A stretch of 33,452 nucleotides of DNA from Blautia schinkii DSM 10518 (GTDB lineage: Bacteria > Bacillota > Clostridia > Lachnospirales > Lachnospiraceae). The notes under the pieces were generated by a model, which saw only the letters and a program-made list of their open reading frames with translations, did no database searches and was not told where the DNA came from. Location: NCBI GenBank assembly GCA_000702025.1, contig JNKJ01000045.1, positions 1 through 33,452 on the forward strand, written 5' to 3'. Shown here piece by piece: positions 27,664 through 33,452 of the stretch (its first letter is position 1; each line of letters begins with the position of its first letter). Both the position numbers and the translations under genes were made by a program.

Positions 27664-29067
27664 TTAGCGTTCGTTCTCTTGTTCTACTTGCCTTTCTTTC
27701 TCCATACTCATAAGCCGATCCACATTGGCCTTTGCCGCCAGCAGCTCCCGCATTTCCTCACGGGAGCGCCGGTACTCGGCATAGGTCTTTTTCTTTTCAT
27801 CCAGGAGCCGGGCGTACTCAGCTTGCAGCTCCTTAACTTTGGGGAGCTTCTTGACCCCCATATCATCAAAGGCATTTTTAGCAGCCTGATGGAGCAGGAT
27901 TTCCTCCTCATGTTCCTCTCGGAATTTCTTTGAGTAACCGGACTTCCGGTAGGCCACATAGGTGTCACGAGTTTTGGCATAGTTGATGATATGGGTCCGC
28001 AGGACGGCGATCTCCGCCATGCGTTTCTCCGCTGCCTTGATTTTTGCGGATAGCTCATTATGGTGGGCCGTGGCTGCCGCAGCCTTTTCCTCCAGAACCG
28101 CATACTCCAACAGGTTATGCTCCGTGAGATAGTTTACGGTCTGTGCCATCTGTTTCAGATTAAAGACCTTGGCCCATCTCGCATATCCGGCACCTTTTCC
28201 AGCCTGGAGCTTTGCCTGGATGTCAACCAGCAGATTGACCTTCGGCGGATCTGCTTGCTTGACCAGCTTCCGACGGGGTGTATGCTCCTTTTGTCCGGCG
28301 AGGACAGCCAGCAGGTCCTCCAGGGTGTAGCCGTCGCCCAAACTGTCCAAGCGGGACACTTTACCCCAGCCAGGGAGCTTCAAACGGTAGGATTTTCCGC
28401 GCTTGGACACTTCACAGCCGGATTCCCGGAGCAGCTTCAGCAGCTCGTCCAGGTCAGCAGGCTTTTGTGCCAGGGCGTTGTCAATGGCAGCACGGAGCAA
28501 TTCCCGATGGGAGGGCTTCGCCTGATCGCCCAGCCATTGGTCGTAACTTTTACCGTGGGGCTTTGGGTTCTCAACAATGGACAGTCCGTTCTCAATGCAG
28601 ATGGTGTCGCTCAATCGACGGACGGCTTTTGTGCTGCCCCAAAAGTTGCGGAACTTCCGGTCACAGTCCAGGTTGACCGAACTCCAAATGATATGATTAT
28701 GGACATGGGCCTTGTCAATGTGAGTGCAGACGATAAAGGCGTGTTTGCCCTTGGTGAACCGTTTGGCAAATTCCACGCCCAGCCGGTTGGCGTCCTCCGG
28801 GGTGATCTCCCCAGGACAGAAGGACTGGCGAACATGGTAGGCGATCACATCGTCCGCGCCACGGACCCGTCCGGTGGCGGCAATATACTGGCGCTTGGCC
28901 AGCATGAACTCGGCATCGGCCACGCGGCTGTCGCACTCATAGCCGGTGATGAGCCTGCCGTGGTCTGTCTTTTGCGGGTTGGCCACATAGTCGATAATCG
29001 CGCTGATGGCTCGGCTCTCGGTCCGGCCCTTGCCGATATGCAGCGGTATGATGCGTGTGGTTGCCAT
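27664..29067 (-). CDS. Relaxase (MobP/VirD2-like mobilisation nuclease)
   Basis: The product has 467 residues. The relaxase domain spans about 1-200. IIDYVANPQKT puts a candidate catalytic tyrosine at Y27, and HIDKAHVHNHIIW (116-128) is the metal-binding histidine motif with H121, H123 and H125. A linker with GRKS-like basic segments follows. The C-terminal 150 residues are a long coiled coil (KIKAAEKRMAEIAVL...EEMRELL). Overall it resembles relaxases of Tn1549-type elements. It nicks oriT and leads the strand into the recipient. ATG 29067 follows GGGAGGGAAACTTC. The terminator of the SLOG gene lies just before it. Confidence 0.93.
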   Translation of the reverse strand: MATTRIIPLHIGKGRTESRAISAIIDYVANPQKTDHGRLITGYECDSRVADAEFMLAKRQYIAATGRVRGADDVIAYHVRQSFCPGEITPEDANRLGVEFAKRFTKGKHAFIVCTHIDKAHVHNHIIWSSVNLDCDRKFRNFWGSTKAVRRLSDTICIENGLSIVENPKPHGKSYDQWLGDQAKPSHRELLRAAIDNALAQKPADLDELLKLLRESGCEVSKRGKSYRLKLPGWGKVSRLDSLGDGYTLEDLLAVLAGQKEHTPRRKLVKQADPPKVNLLVDIQAKLQAGKGAGYARWAKVFNLKQMAQTVNYLTEHNLLEYAVLEEKAAAATAHHNELSAKIKAAEKRMAEIAVLRTHIINYAKTRDTYVAYRKSGYSKKFREEHEEEILLHQAAKNAFDDMGVKKLPKVKELQAEYARLLDEKKKTYAEYRRSREEMRELLAAKANVDRLMSMEKERQVEQENER

Positions 29068-29083
29068 GAAGTTTCCCTCCCTT

Positions 29084-29112
29084 CAAAAAAATGGGCAGCC
29101 TCAGCTGCCCAT
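29084..29112 (-). terminator. Terminator built into the end of the SLOG gene
   Basis: ATGGGCAGC and GCTGCCCAT enclose TGAG, followed on the minus strand by seven T. The stop codon TGA is the loop of the hairpin. It separates the SLOG gene from the relaxase gene. Confidence 0.8.
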
Positions 29113-29538
29113 CTCGTCACGGTATGAAATAATCTGTTTCTTTTTCTGTTTGGCGCACCGCAGCGTTGTGGCAGCTCCACCCCAATCATGGAGGACATAC
29201 GCTACTACCACATCAGCGGATTCTACCATCCAGCGGTTCCTATGCGAAATTGCGAAACGGCGCGGCACAGTCTCCAGCGGTGGGTACACCGTGCTATCGT
29301 AACCGGAAGTGTCTCTCCCGGTGTTAAGATAGGCCAAGACAAGAATCAGCTCAATCTGTGGATACCGCTTTTTCTGCGATCTCAGAACAGACGCTGCCAA
29401 GCTGTCAAAAGCTCCATAGCCACCCAGGTAAAAGGTAATCGCGCCTTGCTCAATCAGTTTCTGCGTAACATCGCATAACCATTGCTCAATTTTCTTGCTC
29501 TGCGAAATCTGTGCATGACCGCAAAAGGTCACAGTCAT
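29101..29538 (-). CDS. SLOG-superfamily (DUF1273/YpsA-like) protein
   Basis: The product has 145 residues with a Rossmann-like SLOG fold. MTVTFCGHAQ is the N-terminal strand and turn, TFYLGGYGAFDSLAASVL the GG-x-G-x-D nucleotide-binding turn, and HRNRWMVESADVVVAYV with DWGGAATTLRCAK the second site. These proteins are thought to bind nucleotide-derived ligands, and several relatives sit in defence or plasmid-related loci. ATG 29538 follows GGGGTGTTTTT. Small SLOG genes next to relaxases recur in Clostridia elements; their role in transfer is not known. Confidence 0.8.
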   Translation of the reverse strand: MTVTFCGHAQISQSKKIEQWLCDVTQKLIEQGAITFYLGGYGAFDSLAASVLRSQKKRYPQIELILVLAYLNTGRDTSGYDSTVYPPLETVPRRFAISHRNRWMVESADVVVAYVLHDWGGAATTLRCAKQKKKQIISYRDEMGS

Positions 29539-29577
29539 AAAAACACCCCTGATTCCATCATAGCGCAAATAGCGCCA

Positions 29578-29649
29578 TTAGTACAGGTACAGGGACTAAT
29601 TTTCACACGCCTGCCCATATAATAACTTTAGTACAGGGACAGGGACGGT
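29578..29649. promoter_or_regulatory. Direct repeats and -10 box before the Xre gene
   Basis: TTAGTACAGGTACAGGGAC (29578-29596) and TTAGTACAGGGACAGGGAC (29628-29646) are 18/19 identical and exactly 50 bp apart. A consensus TATAAT (29618-29623) lies between them without a good -35 box. The repeats flank the presumed start of transcription and are a candidate operator pair for the Xre protein. Confidence 0.6.
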
Positions 29650-29651
29650 GA

Positions 29652-29897
29652 GTGCGATTGAAGCTAAATCAGGCGGTCAGCAGACGCCTTTCAGAATTGC
29701 TGGAGGAGCGTAAGATGACGCAGTATCAGCTGTATATGAAAAGCGGTGTTCCCAAGTCCACCATCGGCAATATCATCAACTGTTCTTACGATTCCGTGAA
29801 GCTGCGGATCATCCATGAGATGTGCCAGGGGCTGGGAATTGGAATAGACACCTTTTTTGCTTCGCCGCTTTTCAAAGAAGATAATCTGGAACCATAA
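29652..29897 (+). CDS. Small Xre-type helix-turn-helix regulator
   Basis: This 81-residue protein is almost entirely one HTH domain: LNQAVSRRLSELLEERKMTQYQLYMKSGVPKSTIGNII, then a short helix LRIIHEMCQGLGI and an acidic tail. Start is GTG 29652 after AGGGAC; a TTG at 29658 is an alternative better spaced from GGTGAG. Being divergent from the SLOG-relaxase genes and preceded by a 50-bp-spaced direct repeat, it likely controls itself and transfer genes. Confidence 0.85.
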   Translation: MRLKLNQAVSRRLSELLEERKMTQYQLYMKSGVPKSTIGNIINCSYDSVKLRIIHEMCQGLGIGIDTFFASPLFKEDNLEP

Positions 29898-29972
29898 GAC
29901 CTCCGACGAGCTTCGCCGGAGGTCTTATCATAAGCCGAACACCCTCTCCACCAACGGGAGAGGGTGTCTTTT
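29894..29972 (+). terminator. Double terminator after the Xre gene
   Basis: ATAAGACCTCCG/CGGAGGTCTTAT (29894-29928) is a 12-bp stem. It is followed by ACACCCTCTCC/GGAGAGGGTGT (29939-29967) and CTTTTT. The second one is a typical plus-strand terminator; the first has A/T ends on both strands and may serve the opposing genes. Confidence 0.8.
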
Positions 29973-29977
29973 TAACC

Positions 29978-30271
29978 TTAAACCAAATCCTGTATTGCAT
30001 ATTTCAAATCCTGCACCTTGCCCAGCAGCCAAAAGGCCAGCTTCGGCAGCCCAAAGGGGCTTATGAGAAACGCGATCACCAGCAGGATAAGACCGTTCTG
30101 CGGGGAGTATGTCATCAGGACGGCCACGCCCAGCAGGGCGATCACCGTACTGAGCAGCCCCAGCACCAAGCCGGACACATAGACCAGCCCCACGCAAATC
30201 CAGATGGCCAGGGTGAGCAGCAGGATCACCGGCGCAATCACAATCTTCAAAATCAGCTTCAATGCGATCAT
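29978..30271 (-). CDS. CD1845-like small membrane protein
   Basis: The product has 97 residues and three hydrophobic helices (about 5-27, 28-50 and 55-75). The core VYVSGLVLGLLSTVIALLGV, followed by SPQNGLILLVIAFLISPFG, is typical of the CD1845 family carried by Tn1549-like elements. Its role is unknown; it may belong to the transfer apparatus or to surface functions. ATG 30271 follows GAGGAGGCCATGAA and overlaps the upstream stop as ATGA, so the pair is co-translated. Confidence 0.8.
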   Translation of the reverse strand: MIALKLILKIVIAPVILLLTLAIWICVGLVYVSGLVLGLLSTVIALLGVAVLMTYSPQNGLILLVIAFLISPFGLPKLAFWLLGKVQDLKYAIQDLV

Positions 30272-30579
30272 TTCATGGCCTCCTCTCGACGATCCAAATA
30301 CTTCTGGCACAGACGGCGGACCTGTTCCTCGTCGGCCTCGTTTTCCTCCCGGCGTCCCTTTGTCAGCTGAATGGAGGCAAAGGATTCGTACTCGACCAGC
30401 AGATGGTCAAATAGTTCCTCCGGGGTCCGGCACACATCACCCTCGCAATAGGGCGGGTCCGGGGGTGAGCCGTTGAAGGACACGCAGACATATCCGTACC
30501 GGCTCTTGTAGACTTCCAGCTCCATATCCTGCGCCAGATAGTCCTCGAAAATCTCTAAAACCTTTTCAAAGGTCAACAT
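30268..30579 (-). CDS. Conserved small protein of conjugative elements
   Basis: This 103-residue acidic soluble protein has the pattern EKVLEIFEDYLAQDMELEVY, YGYVCVSFNG and EDHLL-like PEELFDHLLVEYE. It is common beside the CD1845-like gene in this class of element but has no function that I know of. ATG 30579 follows AAAGGAGTTGAGATACCG. It is the first gene of a two-gene unit, separated from mobC by a strong terminator. Confidence 0.7.
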   Translation of the reverse strand: MLTFEKVLEIFEDYLAQDMELEVYKSRYGYVCVSFNGSPPDPPYCEGDVCRTPEELFDHLLVEYESFASIQLTKGRREENEADEEQVRRLCQKYLDRREEAMK

Positions 30580-30670
30580 CGGTATCTCAACTCCTTTGTG
30601 AGATGTGAGAACACTTTGCTATCTGCCTTTATTATCCGGCAAGCCCCGTCAAAAGGCAAGGATACAGACA

Positions 30671-30723
30671 AAAAGAAAAAGCGGAGGGAGGCGCGGCGAA
30701 AAGAACGCCGTTCCTCCCTCCGC
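30671..30723 (-). terminator. Terminator of the mobC operon
   Basis: GCGGAGGGAGG-CGGCG and CGCCG-CCTCCCTCCGC form a 16-bp stem with small internal loops, followed on the minus strand by TTTTTCTTTTTG. Confidence 0.85.
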
Positions 30724-30743
30724 AGATGGGATATATACCCCGG

Positions 30744-31088
30744 TCACGATAGATTGGAGAGCTGGGTCAGGATTTCCTTCACGCCCTCCCATAGCTGTTC
30801 CTGACGCTGGGCTATATCCTCCAGGTCAGCGTCGTAGACACGCCCGGTCTCATGCACTCGGCGGGTGAGCTGGTTCAGGTTGTTGCTGCTCCGGCGCAGC
30901 AGAGACACCAGCTCCTTCAGCTCCGGCAAGTCCAGCTGCACCACATAACCGTCCAGGGCCATCTTCCGCAGATAGGCTTCTCGGTTCTTCGTCCCAAGTT
31001 GGGACATTTTCTGCTCGATCAGCGCCAGCTCCTCCGGGGAGACCCGAAAATTCACCTGGACCTCCCGTTTGCGCTTTGGGGCGCTCAC
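30744..31088 (-). CDS. mobC: MobC relaxosome accessory protein
   Basis: The product has 114 residues. The ribbon-helix-helix-like start (VQVNFRVSPEELALIEQKM) and the MobC motif LRRSSNNLNQLTRRVHETGRVY (about 65-86) are clear. It should bind oriT together with the relaxase at 27664. The GTG start at 31088 overlaps the upstream stop as GTGA, with GGGAG eight bases before it. The gene ends an operon with the DUF3848/3849 and helicase genes. Confidence 0.92.
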   Translation of the reverse strand: MSAPKRKREVQVNFRVSPEELALIEQKMSQLGTKNREAYLRKMALDGYVVQLDLPELKELVSLLRRSSNNLNQLTRRVHETGRVYDADLEDIAQRQEQLWEGVKEILTQLSNLS

Positions 31089-32149
31089 CGTTCCGGCTCC
31101 CGTTTCTTATGGCCCGGAGCTTTGGGGGCTGCCTGTTTCGGTTCCTGCTTCAAATGCTCCCGGACAGAAGGCCGGGGCTGGCGCAGCTCCTTGGAGCGGT
31201 CCTCGCTGGCCAAGATGGTGGCATAGGTCCCAGGAAGTCCCTTCATACCGGTAAACGCCAGACTGCGAAACGGCAGGAGATTCATCAGCCGATCATGGTC
31301 TTTGCTCCCGGCACGATTCAGAAACTCCGGGGAAATGCGGGCCATGTAATGGGTCCCGTGGGGGCTGTTCGGCATATCCGGTGCGCGCAGCTCCCGCAAA
31401 ATCCGTTCTGCCTCTGCCTGGATGTCCCCTGCCGTCAAGGGTTGGCGGCGCAGATGTTCCTCGCGCACCAGATCAATAAACCCGTTCAAAACAGCAGGGT
31501 GGCTGTTCAGGGCATACCCACACCGGACGGTATCGGAGTTGTAGTTGGGGATGGTCTTTGCCCATTCCTTGTTGCGGGGCGAGTAGCGCCCATCCCAGTC
31601 CTGGAGCTGGACGGTGTTGGCAAGGACCAGCATGACCCGGTCCATGCCGTAGGTCTCAATTACACCCTTGGCGGCATCGTGACTGAGATACATCCCGTCG
31701 AAGTGTTCCCGCACCGCTGCTTCAATGGCCTCCTTGCATTGGAGATTGGCGTTATTGGAAGCCCGGTACTGTTCCAGCTCCCCATGCTCTTTCGCATACA
31801 CAGCAGAGTGAGGGTAAATGGCGGCTTTCCGCAGCTCCGCCTGGGCCTTGCAAGCATCATCGGCCCGGTTCTCAATGCTGTCCCGGATCACATCCATGTA
31901 GCCGGTCTCCAGCTTCTCAAAGTGACGGTACACATCGGCCAGCGGTGTGGGCGAATCCAAGAGGGCCTGGGCCTGGGCGTCGGTCAGCTCCAGCTGCTCC
32001 ATCGCCATCACGATGTCCTCCCGAACAGTGTACTCATAGGCATGGTTCAGGACCTCTGCCGGGGGCTGGCTTTTCAGCCAGTCCCGGTATTTGTCCTGTT
32101 CAGCGGCCATCTTCTCATAGAGGGCCGTATTCAGATCGTTGGTATTCAT
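31085..32149 (-). CDS. DUF3848/DUF3849 protein
   Basis: The product has 354 residues. The N-terminal third (NTALYEKMAAEQDKYRDWL, through the PTPLADVYRHFEKLE region) matches DUF3848. The middle (YPHSAVYAKEHGELEQYRAS, then DAAKGVIETYGMDRVMLVLA, NTVQLQDWDGRYSP) matches DUF3849. The rest is a low-complexity basic tail. It is a standard member of Tn1549-like elements, always near the SNF2 helicase/methylase gene. Biochemical role unknown. ATG 32149 follows GAGGAGGTGCGATAAC and lies one base after the helicase stop. Confidence 0.88.
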   Translation of the reverse strand: MNTNDLNTALYEKMAAEQDKYRDWLKSQPPAEVLNHAYEYTVREDIVMAMEQLELTDAQAQALLDSPTPLADVYRHFEKLETGYMDVIRDSIENRADDACKAQAELRKAAIYPHSAVYAKEHGELEQYRASNNANLQCKEAIEAAVREHFDGMYLSHDAAKGVIETYGMDRVMLVLANTVQLQDWDGRYSPRNKEWAKTIPNYNSDTVRCGYALNSHPAVLNGFIDLVREEHLRRQPLTAGDIQAEAERILRELRAPDMPNSPHGTHYMARISPEFLNRAGSKDHDRLMNLLPFRSLAFTGMKGLPGTYATILASEDRSKELRQPRPSVREHLKQEPKQAAPKAPGHKKREPER

Positions 32150-32150
32150 G

Positions 32151-33146
32151 TTATCGCACCTCCTCATGCTGTTTCGGTTTCTTTTCGGGGCTGCGGGGCG
32201 GCACCGGACGCTTCAAGCTGTCCAGCACCGAGGGCCGTGCGCTCTTGGCGATCACGGACTCCGGCTGAGAGCGGCCCTTGCCGTCCAGATTCAGAAGCGT
32301 GTCCAGCTCCACCAGACGGGCGGACTTTACCCGCAGATCATCCTCATAAGAGAAAGGCTTGCCAACTTCCTCCTTGGCGGCGGCCTGCTGCTGGTACAGA
32401 TTGTCCAGCTGGGCCTTGGTCGCCTCCAGGCGCTGGGGCATTTGAGAGAGCGCATTGTCAATGCGGGTCAGGTTGCCGCGTGGGTCTGTGCCGAGGCTTG
32501 CCCGGTGGGTCATCTGGCCTTTCAACAGGAGCGTATATTCCTGTTTCCAAGCGGAAAACTCCACGGACATAGTAAAGCCCCGGTAACTGCCGATCTGCAC
32601 CGGTTCGGAGCCTTTGACCTCCTTACAGGCGTCCAGCAGGGCTGCACCGGCGTTTTCTTTGTCGGTCAGCACATCGCCCCGGATCTCCATCCCGGCAAAG
32701 CCATCCTCCGGGTGAGGATGGGCGGCCAGGGTCTCCAGGTCTGCCTCAAACCCCTGGATAAAGCCCTTGTGCTTTTCGATTTCCTCCGGGAAGTATTTCA
32801 GCAGCTGGTCCTCCAGACGATACTGCTTGCTCTGGTGGTCGGCTTTCATCAGCTTCAGCTTGGAGACCTCCACATCCAGATCCATACGCTCCTTGATACG
32901 GGGGTCTCCGGCGCAAAGGGCCTTGATTTCGGCAAAGGACAATGCCGTTTCGTCCACATCGTCGCAGCTTCTCACCGGCGATTTGGAAGTCATAATCTGG
33001 CTGATGAATTTCTGTTTGTTCTCCACCGTCTGCCACAAATAGGCGTCAAAGGTTCCCTCAGTCACATAGCGGTACACATGGACCAGGGGATTTTGGTTTC
33101 CCTGGCGCTCGATACGGCCCTTGCGCTGTGCAAGGTCTCCCGGCCG
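32151..33146 (-). CDS. SNF2-type helicase/methylase-like protein, C-terminal part
   Basis: The last 331 codons of a gene that continues to the right. RPGDLAQRKGRIERQGNQN is SNF2 helicase motif VI with its arginines, and KFISQIMTSKSPVRSCDDVDETALSFAEIKAL follows as in the very large helicase/methylase proteins of Tn1549-like elements (usually over 2000 residues). A coiled coil and a small alpha/beta part (IGSYRGFTMSVEFSAWKQEY) end the protein. A group II intron is inserted exactly before the codon for the R of RPGDL, so the gene is only read through if the intron splices. The frame resumes cleanly at CGG 33146. Confidence 0.9.
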   Translation of the reverse strand, partial: RPGDLAQRKGRIERQGNQNPLVHVYRYVTEGTFDAYLWQTVENKQKFISQIMTSKSPVRSCDDVDETALSFAEIKALCAGDPRIKERMDLDVEVSKLKLMKADHQSKQYRLEDQLLKYFPEEIEKHKGFIQGFEADLETLAAHPHPEDGFAGMEIRGDVLTDKENAGAALLDACKEVKGSEPVQIGSYRGFTMSVEFSAWKQEYTLLLKGQMTHRASLGTDPRGNLTRIDNALSQMPQRLEATKAQLDNLYQQQAAAKEEVGKPFSYEDDLRVKSARLVELDTLLNLDGKGRSQPESVIAKSARPSVLDSLKRPVPPRSPEKKPKQHEEVR

Positions 33147-33189
33147 GTCGAGTAGGTCAGCGGTATTACTACCGCCTTCCCCTCTAAGA

Positions 33190-33223
33190 ACCGTGCGTGA
33201 GAGTTTCCCCTCACACGGCTCAA
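33190..33223 (-). ncRNA. Group II intron domain V
   Basis: The 34-nt hairpin runs GAGCCGTGTGAGGGGAAAC then TCTCACGCACGGTTC, with the canonical length and closing sequences of the catalytic domain V. Confidence 0.9.
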
Positions 33224-33264
33224 GCAATTCAAAGCATCTACCAATATAGATGCCGGCTAGTCAA

Positions 33265-33452
33265 CTAACGGTTTTGTTTGTAACACTTATCATGCACAAG
33301 ATAACGGACAGTCTGACCGCTTACTTTCTTTTCTCGTACATTCCATTGTGTTTCAGCAGTAATCTCTTGCCCACATATCGGACACTTCCTCTCCTGCTTA
33401 TTCCACATATAAAGCAAAGATTTTCTCCCCTTGAGGGACATTAGCATCTTAT
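33265..33452 (-). CDS. Intron-encoded protein, C-terminal HNH part
   Basis: The final 61 codons of a frame that is open to the right edge. The sequence CPICGQEITAETQWNVREKK, followed by YLVHDKCYKQNR, has the CxxC and HxxC pairs of the HNH/zinc endonuclease domain at the end of group II intron reverse transcriptases. The stop at 33265 is 42 bases before domain V. The reverse-transcriptase and maturase parts are outside the window. Confidence 0.85.
   Translation of the reverse strand, partial: KMLMSLKGRKSLLYMWNKQERKCPICGQEITAETQWNVREKKVSGQTVRYLVHDKCYKQNR

Larger units (their letters stand above)
6130..33452. mobile_element. Tn1549-like integrative element, partial
   Basis: From the break at about 6130 onward the genes form one recognisable Clostridia conjugative element. 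It has a recombinase cluster at the end, sigma-like regulators, cargo (two ABC operons, a two-component system, MATE and YjdF), then relaxase, SLOG, CD1845-like, MobC, DUF3848/3849 and SNF2-helicase genes. Most genes point toward the recombinase end. The other end, the type IV secretion genes and VirD4-like coupling protein are not in the window. An IS110-family element and a group II intron have inserted into it. Confidence 0.75.
33147..33452 (-). mobile_element. Group II intron, 3' end
   Basis: Domain V is intact at 33190-33223: 34 nt beginning GAGCCG and ending CGGTTC. Domain VI follows (GGCGGTAATACCGCTGACC), and the intron ends at ..CTACTCGAC before the exon CGGCCGGGAG. The reverse-transcriptase gene lies further right. 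It is oriented with the host gene, as needed for splicing. Confidence 0.92.

Noticed and set aside
28060..29127. Long plus-strand frame of 355 codons
   Set aside because: It lies wholly opposite the relaxase gene, whose motifs are unmistakable. High GC at third positions keeps the antisense frame open.
31076..32572. Plus-strand frame of 498 codons
   Set aside because: It is antisense to the DUF3848/3849 and helicase genes, has no ribosome site, and its composition is that of a shadow frame.

Overview
The window looks like low-to-mid GC Bacillota (Clostridia) DNA of the kind found in gut Oscillospiraceae or Lachnospiraceae. The basis is family resemblance: Tn916/Tn1549-type accessory genes (Orf7/Orf8-like regulators, MobC, a MobP-like relaxase, CD1845-like and DUF3848/3849 proteins, Cys-rich KTR proteins), large serine recombinases with TnpW-like partners, and strong AGGAGG ribosome sites. 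No housekeeping or RNA gene is visible, so essentially everything after about 0.6 kb is mobile or cargo DNA. No database search was run; family names come from recognition of the sequence.

Layout. (1) 1-1850: a gene-poor end with a seven-copy 17-bp tandem repeat, then a 415-residue unknown protein with a HEPN-like R-N-x3-H motif. (2) About 1.85-6.13 kb: remains of a resident element, with an Orf7/Orf8-like regulator pair, a KTR protein, a divergent GNAT/TetR pair, an orphan mobC with a possible oriT, tnpW, and a large serine recombinase gene cut off after about 135 codons. (3) From about 6130 to the right edge: a second, larger Tn1549-like element inserted in that recombinase gene. Its end carries two tandem serine recombinases and a TnpW-like gene. 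Next come a sigma-like gene, a two-receiver regulator, two duplicated ABC exporter operons (the second split from its promoter by an IS110-family element), a response regulator/histidine kinase/NTF2 operon, an Xre regulator and a second sigma-like gene. These are followed by KTR, YjdF, PadR, MATE and PadR genes, and then the relaxase, SLOG protein, Xre regulator, CD1845-like, MobC, DUF3848/3849 and SNF2-helicase genes. A group II intron interrupts the helicase gene at the right edge.

How it works together. The OmpR-type regulator and its short-loop kinase probably control a small regulon. Four promoters (regulator operon, two-receiver gene, ABC operon 1, ABC operon 2) share an ACATTT-N5-ACATTT direct repeat with the -10 box exactly 17 bp after the first copy. 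This resembles peptide-antibiotic sensing and export modules (inference).

The most unusual structure is a cis-regulatory cassette present three times, each time in front of an element-encoded sigma-like gene (2.9-3.3, 10.8-11.3 and 23.8-24.3 kb, all minus strand). It consists of GC-rich hairpins, a short leader ORF whose sequence is partly conserved (Lys-Lys-Ala encoded by A-rich codons), an intrinsic-terminator hairpin, and in two of three copies a long inverted repeat that buries the Shine-Dalgarno of the sigma gene. I read this as a leader-peptide attenuation switch for element activation, comparable in logic to tetracycline control of Tn916 but placed directly on the sigma gene.
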